Shown here in pieces: positions 27,485-36,151 of a stretch of DNA of 64,000 nt (position 1 is its first letter; each line of letters starts with the position of its first letter). The notes under the pieces were generated by a model, which did no database searches, was not told the DNA's origin, and saw only the letters and a list, made by a program, of their open reading frames with translations. This DNA is from Shinella sp. SUS2. Lineage in GTDB: Bacteria; Pseudomonadota; Alphaproteobacteria; Rhizobiales; Rhizobiaceae. The translations under genes and the position numbers were made by a program. Location of the stretch: assembly GCF_001262505.1 (NCBI RefSeq), contig NZ_KQ410740.1:1-64000 (forward strand), in the 5' to 3' direction.

Positions 27485-28858
27485 ATGGCTGCGACCGTTT
27501 CCGACCAATCTGCCCTGCGCGCCCATCTAGACCGTACCGCCAACCTCGGCCGCTATGTGCTGCGCAACGTGAGGCTTCATACGGCGACCACGAGGACGGA
27601 CGCTGCCACTGCGGCGGGCAATGCATTCTTCCTCGCTGATGTGAATGTAGAGAACGGTAGAATATTAGCAATCACGCCCGCGCAACCTCACATCCTTGCC
27701 GCCGGCAACGCAGATCTGCCATCGATCGACGCTGGCGGGCGTGTCGCGCTGCCGACTCTCGTCGATTGCCATACGCATCTCGACAAGGGCCATATCCTGC
27801 CGCGCACGCCCGCGGCAGACGGCACGTTCGACGGCGCGCTGGCGGCGACGCGCAGCGACCGCACGGCGCGATGGTCAGCCGACGACCTCGGCAAGCGCAT
27901 CGACTTCGCCCTCCGCTCCGCCTTTCACTACGGCACATCGGCCATCCGCACGCATCTCGATTCACAGCCACCGCAGGGCAGAATCTCCTGGCCCCTGTTC
28001 ACGGAACTCCGCCAGCATTGGCACGGGCGCATCGCGTTGCAGGGGGCCTGCCTGTTCCCGATCGACATGGCACGGGACGATACGTTCCTGCGCGATATCG
28101 CCGAGCGTGTCGCCAATGCCGGAGGGATCCTCGGTGCCGTCGCCTACCCGGTACCCGATATCGATCATCTGCTCGACCGGATGTTCCACGCCGCCTCACA
28201 ATACGGCCTCGACCTCGACTTCCATGCCGACGAGACCGCCGATCCGGCCGCCGACGCGCTGCGCCGCATCGCCGAAACGGCCCTGCGCTCGTCCTTCGAA
28301 AAGAAGATAACGGTCGGGCACTGCTGCTCTCTGGCCATGCAAGAACCCTCAGTCGTCGACGCGACGCTCGACAAGGTCGCGGCGGCCGGCATCAACGTCG
28401 TGGCGCTGCCGACCTGCAACCTCTACCTTCAGGACCGCAGAACCGACGGCACGACGCCGCGCTGGCGTGGCGTCACCCTCCTGCATGAAATGAAGCGGCG
28501 CGGGATAGCCGTTGCACTCGCCTCGGACAACACGCGCGACCCGTTCAACGCCTACGGGGATCTGGACATGCTCGAGACGTTCCGCCTCGGCACGCGCGCC
28601 CTCCATCTCGATCATCCCCATGGCGACTGGATTCGGACGGTTTGCACGACACCGGCGCAGGTCATGCGCCTCGACGGCCACGGCGTCATTGCAGCGGAGC
28701 AACCAGCCGACCTGATCCTTTTCGAGGGGCGCTCCTGGTCGGAAGTCCTCTCCCGGGCGGAGAGCAACCGCATCGTCATCCGAAACGGCTCGCCGATCTC
28801 CACGCCCCTTCCCGCCTATACGGAGCTTGATGCACTGGAGGGATTGGCGCCCGGCTGA
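27485..28858 (+). CDS. Amidohydrolase-superfamily deaminase (cytosine deaminase / AtzC-like)
   Basis: A 457-residue metal-dependent hydrolase with the cytosine-deaminase ligand set: HTH in DCHTHLDKGH (near 95-97), His in FHADET with the catalytic Glu, His in VGHCCSLA and Asp in ASDNTRDPF. Close families deaminate cytosine, isocytosine or creatinine, or dealkylate N-isopropylammelide (AtzC). It follows promoter B and the ribosome binding site GGGAGAATGAGAC. A ring-amino or amidine substrate is likely, but the specificity cannot be read from the sequence. Confidence 0.9.
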   Translation: MAATVSDQSALRAHLDRTANLGRYVLRNVRLHTATTRTDAATAAGNAFFLADVNVENGRILAITPAQPHILAAGNADLPSIDAGGRVALPTLVDCHTHLDKGHILPRTPAADGTFDGALAATRSDRTARWSADDLGKRIDFALRSAFHYGTSAIRTHLDSQPPQGRISWPLFTELRQHWHGRIALQGACLFPIDMARDDTFLRDIAERVANAGGILGAVAYPVPDIDHLLDRMFHAASQYGLDLDFHADETADPAADALRRIAETALRSSFEKKITVGHCCSLAMQEPSVVDATLDKVAAAGINVVALPTCNLYLQDRRTDGTTPRWRGVTLLHEMKRRGIAVALASDNTRDPFNAYGDLDMLETFRLGTRALHLDHPHGDWIRTVCTTPAQVMRLDGHGVIAAEQPADLILFEGRSWSEVLSRAESNRIVIRNGSPISTPLPAYTELDALEGLAPG

Positions 28859-28875
28859 AGCGCCGGTCCTGCCAA

Positions 28876-28904
28876 AAGAAAACCCCGCCCGGTCAGGCGA
28901 GGTT
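28876..28904 (-). terminator. Intrinsic terminator for the minus-strand operon (possibly bidirectional)
   Basis: On the minus strand a 10-bp stem (aaacctcgcc / ggcggggttt, one U-G pair) with a short loop is followed by TTTTCTTTT. It lies between the convergent genes ending at 28858 and 28936, and would end the six-gene operon 34122-28936. Confidence 0.8.
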
Positions 28905-28935
28905 TCCCAAAACATTCCGATCGCCTTCAAGCAGA

Positions 28936-29928
28936 TCAGGCCGTCGCACCGACCTGATAAAGCTCCACCTTCGTACCATCAGGGTCGGCGATGTAGATCG
29001 TCAGACCATAGGGGCCGTCGTGAAGGTCGGTAAAGTAGCGGACGCCGGCTCTCCTCAGCTTCGCATCCATGGCGCGCACATCGTTGACCTCGAAGGCGAT
29101 ATGGTCGAGCTGGCGATGTTCAGACGTCTTGCCGTGGATGAGGGCGATACCCTGATGGAAGGCGGTGAACGGGCGGCCGTCGGCAAGCGGCTTGGCCGGA
29201 CGGATCGTGAAGCCGAGCAGGTTCGTGTAGAAATCGACCGACGTGACGATATCGTCGACCATGATCAACTGGTGGCCGTAGTTCGTCACCCGCGGCTTGA
29301 CCTGTTCGCCAATCCAGTCGAGCACCTCGGACGAAGGAGCAATCTCGCAGAAATACTGCTTCCAAACCTGCTTGGCCGTCGCCTCCCAATCGGCATTCAC
29401 CCCCGAAATGCAGTCATCGACCGCAATGACATCGAGATCGCGCAGATAGGCTTCGCGAATGGAGGTTTCCACGCAGGCATTGGTGGTCGCCCCGGCGACG
29501 AAGAGATGCTGGGTGCCCAGCATCTTCAGCATCATCTCGAGACGCGTCTCGTAGAACGCGCCGAAACGATGCTTGCGAATGACGAAGGCCGGATCGAAAT
29601 CCGCAAGGTCCTTCAGCTCGTCGATGATCTGCTCGTCCCAGGTCCCGGCGAGCGCAGAAACGCGCTTGCGGCGCGCAGTATGGCCGAGCAGCTTCTTCTT
29701 GGCTCGATTGTGGTCGATCGCAAAATGCTCCTGCATCGTCCAGATGACGGGGATGCCCGTGTCCTGGCAGCGCTTGATGAGCTTGGCCAGCGGCGGCACG
29801 ATGGAGGAGAGGCGCTTGGTATCGACGCCGGAAACGCCCAGAGTCCCCTGCTCGTGAATGAAGGCATTCTGCAGGTCGATGACCAGAAGCGCCGACTTGC
29901 GATAGTCGAGGGTTTCCAGGATCATCAC
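28936..29928 (-). CDS. Fusion of isochorismatase-like cysteine hydrolase and VOC (glyoxalase-like) domain
   Basis: A 330-residue two-domain protein. Residues about 1-205 are an isochorismatase-like hydrolase with the triad Asp in LLVIDLQNAF, Lys in IRKHRFGAF and Cys in GATTNACVETS. This family includes N-carbamoylsarcosine, ureidoacrylate and biuret amidohydrolases. Residues about 212-328 are a VOC domain (VTNYGHQLIMVDDIVTSVDF, DHIAFEV, YIADPDGTKVELYQV) with His and Glu where metal ligands are expected. The frame is continuous across the junction, so this is a real fusion. The start overlaps the tautomerase stop (ATGA). A VOC domain could isomerise or cleave the product of the amidase half. 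That is inferred. Confidence 0.9.
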   Translation of the reverse strand: MMILETLDYRKSALLVIDLQNAFIHEQGTLGVSGVDTKRLSSIVPPLAKLIKRCQDTGIPVIWTMQEHFAIDHNRAKKKLLGHTARRKRVSALAGTWDEQIIDELKDLADFDPAFVIRKHRFGAFYETRLEMMLKMLGTQHLFVAGATTNACVETSIREAYLRDLDVIAVDDCISGVNADWEATAKQVWKQYFCEIAPSSEVLDWIGEQVKPRVTNYGHQLIMVDDIVTSVDFYTNLLGFTIRPAKPLADGRPFTAFHQGIALIHGKTSEHRQLDHIAFEVNDVRAMDAKLRRAGVRYFTDLHDGPYGLTIYIADPDGTKVELYQVGATA

Positions 29929-30122
29929 TTGTGCTCCACCATGTCGATGCCGAGCACGCCGCCGCGCCCCCAGCTATCCTTGGGCGTTTCGTGGATCACC
30001 ACATGCAGGTGGTCCGGCTTGCAGGCGGCCTCTTCGACCATGGCCTTGGTGATGGCCTTCACGAGGTTGCGCTTCTGCTCGACGGTGCGCCCCTCCCACA
30101 TTTCGACGACGACGAATGGCAT
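29925..30122 (-). CDS. 4-oxalocrotonate tautomerase family protein
   Basis: A 65-residue small tautomerase. The mature protein starts with the catalytic Pro1 (MPFVVVEMWEGRTVEQKRNL), followed by the family's two-helix body and IHETPKDSWGRGG with the usual Trp. Members convert 2-hydroxy-dienoates to keto forms or dehalogenate. The start at 30122 follows GAGGAGA, and longer in-frame starts would bury Pro1. It lies 1 base after the unknown gene and overlaps the fusion gene by 4 bases. Confidence 0.9.
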   Translation of the reverse strand: MPFVVVEMWEGRTVEQKRNLVKAITKAMVEEAACKPDHLHVVIHETPKDSWGRGGVLGIDMVEHK

Positions 30123-30123
30123 T

Positions 30124-30807
30124 CTATGTCTCCTCTCTTTCAGCGGGCATGGCGCCGGAGGCCCAGACGGGCACGGCGGACGCAAAGCCCGAAACCAGAT
30201 CATTGTTGGCCCGGTCGGCGCCCGAAAGCAGCCAGAGCGGGCGGTTCGAATAGTTCACCAGGACCTGCTCTTCCATGCAGGCCCGGTTGGCGGGGTGCGC
30301 GGGATCACGCACGAAGCGGCTCGTCGCCGGCATCAGCCGGATCACGTAAAGCGGTTCTGCATCCGCAAGGCCGCAAAGCGCCGCGGGACCCATCGCCTCG
30401 AGCGACACGGCCCGCGGAACAGGATTTTCTCCGGCGATGGGCACGAGCACCACGACGCCGGCGAGCGGCGCGACCGGCCAGTACCGGCCTTCCCGGTGCT
30501 GATCCAGAAAGGCGCGGTATCGGCCCGCCTCGGCGAACAACTCGCTGTCCCAGAGGATGATGTCGGCGCCAAGTACGCTCCTTGCCGCTTCAACGACACG
30601 ATCGCTTTCGCACAGTTCGAGGAAGGCCCACGGATCAGTCAGGGCGATGCCGTGCCCCCAGGGATTGTGGATCCCCGACAGTCTCTCCTGGCGGATCGAC
30701 GCCTTTCGGCCGGCGATCCTGGCAACGGCCTCGCGCACCGGCAGCCGTGCCGGTGTCAACGGGATGCGACCGGCGAGGTCGAGATGGTCGGGGATCGCCA
30801 TGGTCAT
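30124..30807 (-). CDS. Protein of unknown function, possibly a divergent PhyH-like fold
   Basis: I do not firmly recognise this 227-residue soluble protein. The region LGADIILWDSELFAEAG and the following QHREGRYWPVAPLAGVVVLVP resemble the double-stranded beta-helix of phytanoyl-CoA-dioxygenase-like proteins. The HxD metal motif is not obvious, so a metal-dependent dioxygenase activity is doubtful. It starts inside the stop of the hydantoinase-like gene (ATGA overlap) and ends 1 base before the tautomerase, so it is a fixed member of the operon and probably a pathway enzyme or accessory. Confidence 0.75.
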   Translation of the reverse strand: MTMAIPDHLDLAGRIPLTPARLPVREAVARIAGRKASIRQERLSGIHNPWGHGIALTDPWAFLELCESDRVVEAARSVLGADIILWDSELFAEAGRYRAFLDQHREGRYWPVAPLAGVVVLVPIAGENPVPRAVSLEAMGPAALCGLADAEPLYVIRLMPATSRFVRDPAHPANRACMEEQVLVNYSNRPLWLLSGADRANNDLVSGFASAVPVWASGAMPAEREET

Positions 30808-32150
30808 GCCGGCACGGTCACGCAACGGCCGCGGCCGTAGTGCCGTTCATCGACCGCGCCGTTTTCATAGACGACTTCGCCGCGCGCGACCGTCATCACC
30901 GGCCAACCCTTCAGCGTCCAGCCCTCATAGATGCAGGTGCCCTTGCCCGTGTGCTCGACCGTGCGCTCCTCGTCGAGATCGACCAGAACGAGGTCCGCGT
31001 CGAAGCCGACGTCGATATGGCCCTTGCGCGGCCAGAGGCCGAACCGACGCGCCGGATTGAACGAATTCAGTTCGACCAGGCGGCTGAGCGGCAGCCCGCG
31101 CTGGTGCACACCGAAGTGCAGCATCAGCGACAGCTCCCACGGGAAGCTGACGACACCGGGGAACTCCGTCCAGAGGTCCTCGAGCTTTTTGGGCAGGAAC
31201 GGCACATGGTCGGTGCCAAGGCTGTAGACCGAGCCGTTGAGCATGCCGGCCCACAGGCCTTCCAGTTCGTTGCGGTCGCGCAGCGGCGGCGAGATCTTCG
31301 CGCGCATGTCGAGATCGTCGTCGTAGCAGGTACGCGTCAGGTAGTGCGGGCAGGTTTCCACCGTGACATGGATGCCGCGGGCCTGCGCCTCGGCGGCAAG
31401 GACCGGCCCCATGCCGACCGACGTATGAACGAGATGCAGGGAGCAACCGGTCTTCTCGGCGAGGAAGATCATGCGCCGGATCGTTTCGACCTCGCAGAAG
31501 GCCGGTCGCGATTCCGTATAGGCGCCGAGGTCCTGGCGTCCGGTCGCAGCGATCTCCTTCTTGATCCACGAGGCGATCTGGGTGTTCTCGCAGTGCACGT
31601 TGATCACCGCGCCGGGGATCTTCGACAGGATGCGCATGGCGGCATAGACCCAGCCATCCGTCGCCGGGACGATGCCGATCGGGTTGTTGGGCTCATAGCC
31701 GAAATAGCACTTGAAGGATTTTACGCCGGTCTTGGCAACGATCTCGGGGATCTCGGCGATGTGCTCCTCGCGCTGGATGCCGAAGTGGAAGCCGAAGTCG
31801 ATGACCGCATTCTCCTCGCCGAGCGCCTTGCGCTCCTCGTAGAACGGCAGGTAGGATTCCTTCAAGTTGCGGATATAGAGCAGCGCCGTCGTTACGCCGC
31901 CGGAGGCAGCGGCGGCCGTCTCGGTCCGCATGTCCTCCGGGAACGGAAACTTCACGCCGAGATGGCAATGCGGATCGATCAGGCCCGGCATCAGCACCCG
32001 GCCCCCGGCATCGATGGTGCGGGCGGCGTCCGGCAGGACTTCGTCGGCGCCGGTCAGCACGATCTTGCCGGCCTTGACGGCGACCCCGCCGAAGTACTCA
32101 CCATCGTGGCGAACCACGCGCGCGTTCTTGATAACCAGATCCGCCTTCAT
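30804..32150 (-). CDS. Dihydropyrimidinase / hydantoinase-like cyclic amidohydrolase
   Basis: A 448-residue cyclic amidohydrolase of the hydantoinase/dihydropyrimidinase/allantoinase group. It has the HxH in IDPHCHLGVKF, the carboxylated-Lys motif VKSFKCYFGY (near 147), metal His in VINVHCEN and HLVHTS, and the metal/catalytic Asp in GTDHVPF. It opens a ring amide (hydantoin, dihydropyrimidine or similar). The start at 32150 overlaps the DpaA-like gene by four bases. An isochorismatase-like hydrolase two genes downstream could take the ring-opened carbamoyl product. Substrate inferred only. Confidence 0.93.
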   Translation of the reverse strand: MKADLVIKNARVVRHDGEYFGGVAVKAGKIVLTGADEVLPDAARTIDAGGRVLMPGLIDPHCHLGVKFPFPEDMRTETAAAASGGVTTALLYIRNLKESYLPFYEERKALGEENAVIDFGFHFGIQREEHIAEIPEIVAKTGVKSFKCYFGYEPNNPIGIVPATDGWVYAAMRILSKIPGAVINVHCENTQIASWIKKEIAATGRQDLGAYTESRPAFCEVETIRRMIFLAEKTGCSLHLVHTSVGMGPVLAAEAQARGIHVTVETCPHYLTRTCYDDDLDMRAKISPPLRDRNELEGLWAGMLNGSVYSLGTDHVPFLPKKLEDLWTEFPGVVSFPWELSLMLHFGVHQRGLPLSRLVELNSFNPARRFGLWPRKGHIDVGFDADLVLVDLDEERTVEHTGKGTCIYEGWTLKGWPVMTVARGEVVYENGAVDERHYGRGRCVTVPA

Positions 32151-33037
32151 TGCTTTTGCTCCAATATGCCTTCGATGCGCCTGCTGATGCCGGTCCACTG
32201 GCTGCGTCCGACGGTGATCGGCGCGCGCGCCCCCATGCCCCGGGCCCAGACGGCCTTCAGCCCCAGTTCACCAGCCGTCTCGCGATCGATCGTTCCGGGC
32301 GGAGCCGCCACGTCCACCAGAAGCGCATGCTTGGGCAGGAGTTCGAGCTGTTGACGTCCCATCAGGCGTTTCGGGACACTGCCGATGACGATATCCATTC
32401 GGGGCAGGTAGTCGGGCAGCTCCTCCAGTGTCAGCGACTGTGCGCCGGCCGCATAGGCGGCAGCCCGCTGCACGGGGTTTCGTGCCGCGACATGGACGTG
32501 TGCGCCGAGCGCCACCAGCGTGTTGGTCAGCAGAGAGCCGATGGTGCCCTGCCCCACCAGCATGACGTTCGACTTGTGGATGGTGATCTGCGTGTTCTCG
32601 ATGATCACCTTGAGCACGCCTTCGACAATCGCGGGGCCGCGCAGCAGCATCAGATCGACGTCCCATTCATATTCGTGCAGGGTGATGCCGAGCGCTTCAC
32701 AATGCCCCTTCAGATTGGCATCGGCCCAGCCGAGGATGATGTGGCCCGGCTTGTTCATGCCCGCGAGCATGTCGCGCGTCGGAATGATCTTCTCCGGGCA
32801 CTTCGGGGCGAACAACGCGCCCTCCGCCGTGATGCCGGGGATCGGGAAGAGCGCGATATCGGCCCCCCTCAGCGCATCGGCCGCGTCCCTGGCGTGGTAG
32901 ACGCCCTCGATGCCTTCGTCCGGCCAGGGGAAACCATAGGCGCGGACGGTCGCGCCGGCCCGCAAAGCGCAGCGAGCGATCTCCTGTTCGCGAGCATCCC
33001 CGGCGACGACCGCGATGACGGTGTTCTTCCAGCTCAT
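32147..33037 (-). CDS. Dipicolinate synthase subunit A (DpaA/SpoVFA)-like oxidoreductase
   Basis: A 296-residue protein with the DpaA layout: an N-terminal domain starting IAVVAGDAREQEIARCAL, then a Rossmann domain with MLVGQGTIGSLLTNTLVALGAHVHVAARN, IVIGSVPKRL and LLVDVAAPPGTID. In spore formers DpaA makes dipicolinate from a tetrahydrodipicolinate precursor. This organism type does not sporulate and no dpaB is adjacent, so a related NAD(P)-dependent dehydrogenation of an imino or cyclic intermediate is more likely. It overlaps both neighbours by four bases. Confidence 0.85.
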   Translation of the reverse strand: MSWKNTVIAVVAGDAREQEIARCALRAGATVRAYGFPWPDEGIEGVYHARDAADALRGADIALFPIPGITAEGALFAPKCPEKIIPTRDMLAGMNKPGHIILGWADANLKGHCEALGITLHEYEWDVDLMLLRGPAIVEGVLKVIIENTQITIHKSNVMLVGQGTIGSLLTNTLVALGAHVHVAARNPVQRAAAYAAGAQSLTLEELPDYLPRMDIVIGSVPKRLMGRQQLELLPKHALLVDVAAPPGTIDRETAGELGLKAVWARGMGARAPITVGRSQWTGISRRIEGILEQKQ

Positions 33038-34122
33038 TTCGCCCTCACCTTCTCGATCACCTGATCCTTGTTCATCCCTGCAATGCCCATCGCCTCGGCG
33101 GTACGGCCGCCCTCGCGATAGTTGGCACCGACCGCGATCTGCGCCAGACTGTAGAGGGAATGGGCCACCGGCGTCTCAACGCCGGCGATCCGCGCGAATT
33201 CCAGGAACGGCAGGAGGCCGTGGCCGAAATCCTCCTTGTAGTAACGGTATTCCAGCGAGTCCGGGCCCTTGATGCGCTTGTTGGCCTCGCCGCCGGCAAT
33301 CGCTGCCCGGTAGTCGCTGGTGTCAACCACATCCGCCTCCACCGTGCCGAGAAGCTTCATCTCCTCAATCAGGTTCGGCAGTTCGTGCCCGAAGGCACTG
33401 GCCACCGCCAGCCGCTCCTCGTCAAGCTGCTTCATGACGCGCGCGACACCGGGGGTCATGGCATCGACATAGAAGGTGAAACTGCCGCCCGTCGCCTCGA
33501 CCCAGGCGGCCGCCAGCACGGCACCCGGCGGGTGCAGGACCATGTTGACATTGGAAAGGTCCGAGGCGATGACGTCGGCAACGGGATCGAGGCCCGGAAA
33601 GAGCGTGCCGGCAATTTCAAGAACTTCCGCCCCTCCCTTAAGGGCAGCCGCCTTGAGCCGCTTGGCCCGCCCGGAGACGCTCACGCCGTCCGGCCGATAT
33701 TTGCGCGCCACATAGGTTAGCGTCGAGAACTCGACGACAGCCGGCGCGGCACGCCCGCTGCGCGTGAAAGTCTGCGCAAATTCCAGCGCGCCGCCAGTGT
33801 GGCCCGGATTGAGGATGACGGGGCTGGACGAAGGCCAGCCTGCAGCGGCGAGCGCTGCTGCAATCGGCGAATGCGAAAACGTGGGCAAAGCCACCACCGC
33901 GACATCAACGCCTGTGATCGCCGCCTTGAGGTCGGTGGTGATCAGCGCCGGCCTGGCGACACCCTCGCCGAGCTTGCCGTCATGAGCGACGCCGCCGAGT
34001 TTGACGTGCGGCTCCAGCGTTTCCGCCGACCGCGCCCAGAAATGCACGTCGTGCCCCGCCTGAACCAGCTCCGCAACCGAGGCCGCCCCTCCGGCGCCTG
34101 CACCTAGTACTGCTACCTTCAT
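33034..34122 (-). CDS. NAD/NADP octopine/nopaline dehydrogenase family protein
   Basis: A 362-residue oxidoreductase with an N-terminal Rossmann motif VAVLGAGAGGAASVAELVQAG and a C-terminal octopine-dehydrogenase-like domain (NVNMVLHPPGAVL, with the conserved HPP, then RYYKEDFGHGLLPF). The family reduces imines between amino acids and keto acids, or reverses the reaction. The start at 34122 follows GGGAGGAGAG. It is the first gene of the operon 34122-28936, behind operator C. Confidence 0.9.
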   Translation of the reverse strand: MKVAVLGAGAGGAASVAELVQAGHDVHFWARSAETLEPHVKLGGVAHDGKLGEGVARPALITTDLKAAITGVDVAVVALPTFSHSPIAAALAAAGWPSSSPVILNPGHTGGALEFAQTFTRSGRAAPAVVEFSTLTYVARKYRPDGVSVSGRAKRLKAAALKGGAEVLEIAGTLFPGLDPVADVIASDLSNVNMVLHPPGAVLAAAWVEATGGSFTFYVDAMTPGVARVMKQLDEERLAVASAFGHELPNLIEEMKLLGTVEADVVDTSDYRAAIAGGEANKRIKGPDSLEYRYYKEDFGHGLLPFLEFARIAGVETPVAHSLYSLAQIAVGANYREGGRTAEAMGIAGMNKDQVIEKVRAK

Positions 34123-34214
34123 TCTCTCCTCCCGGGGGATGCGGGGAAAACACGCCCGTCCCATGCCTGAAGCGGGCTCGTTTTCCCGCCTCCACTGGTT
34201 TCTCCTCAACAACT

Positions 34215-34250
34215 TTGATCACACTTTATGATCACACATAGAATTGTCAA
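34215..34250 (-). promoter_or_regulatory. Promoter and paired-TGATCA operator C (six-gene operon)
   Basis: On the minus strand -35 TTGACA (34245-34250), a 16-bp spacer and -10 TAAAGT (34223-34228) drive the operon starting at 34122. Half-sites TGATCA (34229-34234) and TGATCA (34216-34221) are 13 bp apart and flank the -10. The layout matches promoter D base for base across the core. Confidence 0.8.
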
Positions 34251-34673
34251 GCAGAAGAATGTGCTTTCGCATTCTCAAATCGTCGACCGTCGGAAGCCGT
34301 TTCCAACATGTGGCGTGCGCCAGGCACTCACCCTTTCCAGACAAATCCTCGACTATCGGCAAGGCCGGCATTCGCACGGGATCCGCCTTGGGCCCACGAG
34401 CACCCATACGCCCAACGGCCGCGAGAATCCGCGTTGACGATAACCTTCTAGAATATTGTTTCTACCGTATTATCCAACGGAAGGCGCATTCGGAGCGACA
34501 CTGTCACACAAGGCCGAGAGAGGCCCAAATTCGGCATCGCGAATGGCAACGTGCACAGATTTCACAGTGCTCCGGCAGCACAAGGTGAGCGACGGAAAAA
34601 CGCACGCCGCGCCTGTGATGACAGCGCGCCGTTTTCATGCAACCGCCTTGCAGCCACCTTTCGACCGCGATAT
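34251..34673. other. Intergenic region upstream of promoter C
   Basis: About 420 bases between the paired operator and the hairpin at 34674. Short frames exist (for example 34244-34588 plus), but none has a recognisable product or good translation signal. A local AT-rich patch lies near 34440-34480. Nothing else is supported. Confidence 0.4.
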
Positions 34674-34702
34674 GCCCAGCCGGCGATGGAAGCCGGCCGG
34701 GC
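34674..34702 (-). terminator. Strong hairpin at the end of the 38633-34712 operon
   Basis: An 11-bp stem (gcccagccggc / gccggccgggc, one G-U pair in the minus-strand RNA) with a 7-base loop lies 10 bases after the amidohydrolase stop codon. It lacks a T-run, so it may act as a transcript-end or stability element instead of a classic intrinsic terminator. Confidence 0.55.
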
Positions 34703-34711
34703 AGGTCCGAT

Positions 34712-36151
34712 TCAGTTTCCTTCGTCGTAGAGCGTCGTCGTCGTTTCGACATCGCTGTGGTGGAGCCCGGCGCGGACCACTGCGGCGGCGGCCAGTTCCC
34801 GGGCCTTGCTGCGGATCGCCACCTCATCGACGCCCTGCACCTTGCCGTCAGCATAAAGCGCCTTGCCATCCACCCAGGTCTGCGTGATCGACGCGGTCGA
34901 TGCGGAGAAGACCAGCGCCTGCAGGGGATCGTAGAACGGCGTCCATTCGATGTGGTCGAGATCGAAGAGAATGAAATCCGCCTTCTTGCCCACTTCGAGC
35001 GAGCCGATCTCATCGTCCCACATCAGGGCACGCGCGCCCTCGATGGTGGCAGCACGGAGCGCCTCACGCGCGGTGAAGACGTCGGGCTTCAATCGTGCAT
35101 CCTTGAACATGCCCGCCACGATCAGCATCTGCCGCATGAGGTTCATGTTGCCGGCCGCCGACACACCATCGGTTCCAAGCCCGACCTTGACGCCGGCCTT
35201 GACCATCTCGGGATATTTGCCGATGGAGGTCGCACCCTTGCCGAGTTTGAAGGACGAGCACGGGCAGAAGGCAACGCTCGCGCCCCGCTCCGCCAGCAGC
35301 TTCACCTCTTCGTCCGATACCGCTGCGCCATGAGCGATGACGAGGTTCTTGCGGATGCCACCGGCCTGGTCGACCCGGGTGATCGGCCAGCAGCCATATT
35401 TGCTCTCGCAGACCTTGGCTTCCTCGATTGAGGTCGCCAGATGATAGGTCGTGCCGACGCCCAGCTTTTCGGCAAGCGCAACGGCACCGACATGCAGTTC
35501 AAGACTACACGGCTCCTTGCCTTCGATGTTCACCCAGCAGCGGGCGCGGCCATTGAGCGTATTGTTGTAGCGTGTGACACATTCCTCCAGCACCTTCAGC
35601 GCCGTCTGCGCGTCCGGGAAGAAATGATGCTCGGCCATTTCCTCGGTCCAGCCGTGCGGCAGCTCGGCCGGCCGGTTGTCCGCGGCGTGGCGGCCGGTAA
35701 TGCCGCGCATACCGGTCTTTTCCATCGCACGGATGACGATCCCGGGATCGTATTGCGAGCCCATGTCGAGGAAGCAGGTCGTGCCGCAGCGGAGCATTTC
35801 GGTGATGCCGAGCAGCGCACCCCAATATTCGTCCTCCTCCGTGATGAAGGCATAAAAGGGCTTTGCCCAGTGGAAGACCCAGGCGCGCGTGTTGAGATTG
35901 TCGGGGAAGACCGCGCGCGAAAGCGTTTCCGAGAGATGAACGTGGCTATCGACAAAGCCCGGGCACATGCCCAGCATCCTGCCGTCGATCACCTTGTCGA
36001 ACCGCTCGCCCTGGTGGCGCGCCTTGACCTCCTCCGCCGCTCCGATGTCGGCAATGCGGTCGTTCTCGACCACCACGCTGGCATTGCGCAGCACCGTATC
36101 GTCCTTGTCGACCGTGAAAGCGAAGTTCAGATTTTCAATCAGCGTACGCAT
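34712..36151 (-). CDS. Amidohydrolase-superfamily deaminase/chlorohydrolase (AtzB/TrzN/guanine-deaminase-like)
   Basis: A 479-residue metal-dependent hydrolase. It has HxH in DSHVHLSETL, metal His in TTYHLATSIEE, His in VIAHGAAVSDEE and Asp in GLGTDGVSAAGNMN, then the C-terminal composite sheet (SLEVGKKADFILFDLD). Relatives deaminate S-adenosylhomocysteine/methylthioadenosine, guanine, or remove amines from s-triazines. The start at 36151 follows GTGGAG. It ends the operon behind promoter D and is the second deaminase-like enzyme of the locus. Confidence 0.92.
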   Translation of the reverse strand: MRTLIENLNFAFTVDKDDTVLRNASVVVENDRIADIGAAEEVKARHQGERFDKVIDGRMLGMCPGFVDSHVHLSETLSRAVFPDNLNTRAWVFHWAKPFYAFITEEDEYWGALLGITEMLRCGTTCFLDMGSQYDPGIVIRAMEKTGMRGITGRHAADNRPAELPHGWTEEMAEHHFFPDAQTALKVLEECVTRYNNTLNGRARCWVNIEGKEPCSLELHVGAVALAEKLGVGTTYHLATSIEEAKVCESKYGCWPITRVDQAGGIRKNLVIAHGAAVSDEEVKLLAERGASVAFCPCSSFKLGKGATSIGKYPEMVKAGVKVGLGTDGVSAAGNMNLMRQMLIVAGMFKDARLKPDVFTAREALRAATIEGARALMWDDEIGSLEVGKKADFILFDLDHIEWTPFYDPLQALVFSASTASITQTWVDGKALYADGKVQGVDEVAIRSKARELAAAAVVRAGLHHSDVETTTTLYDEGN

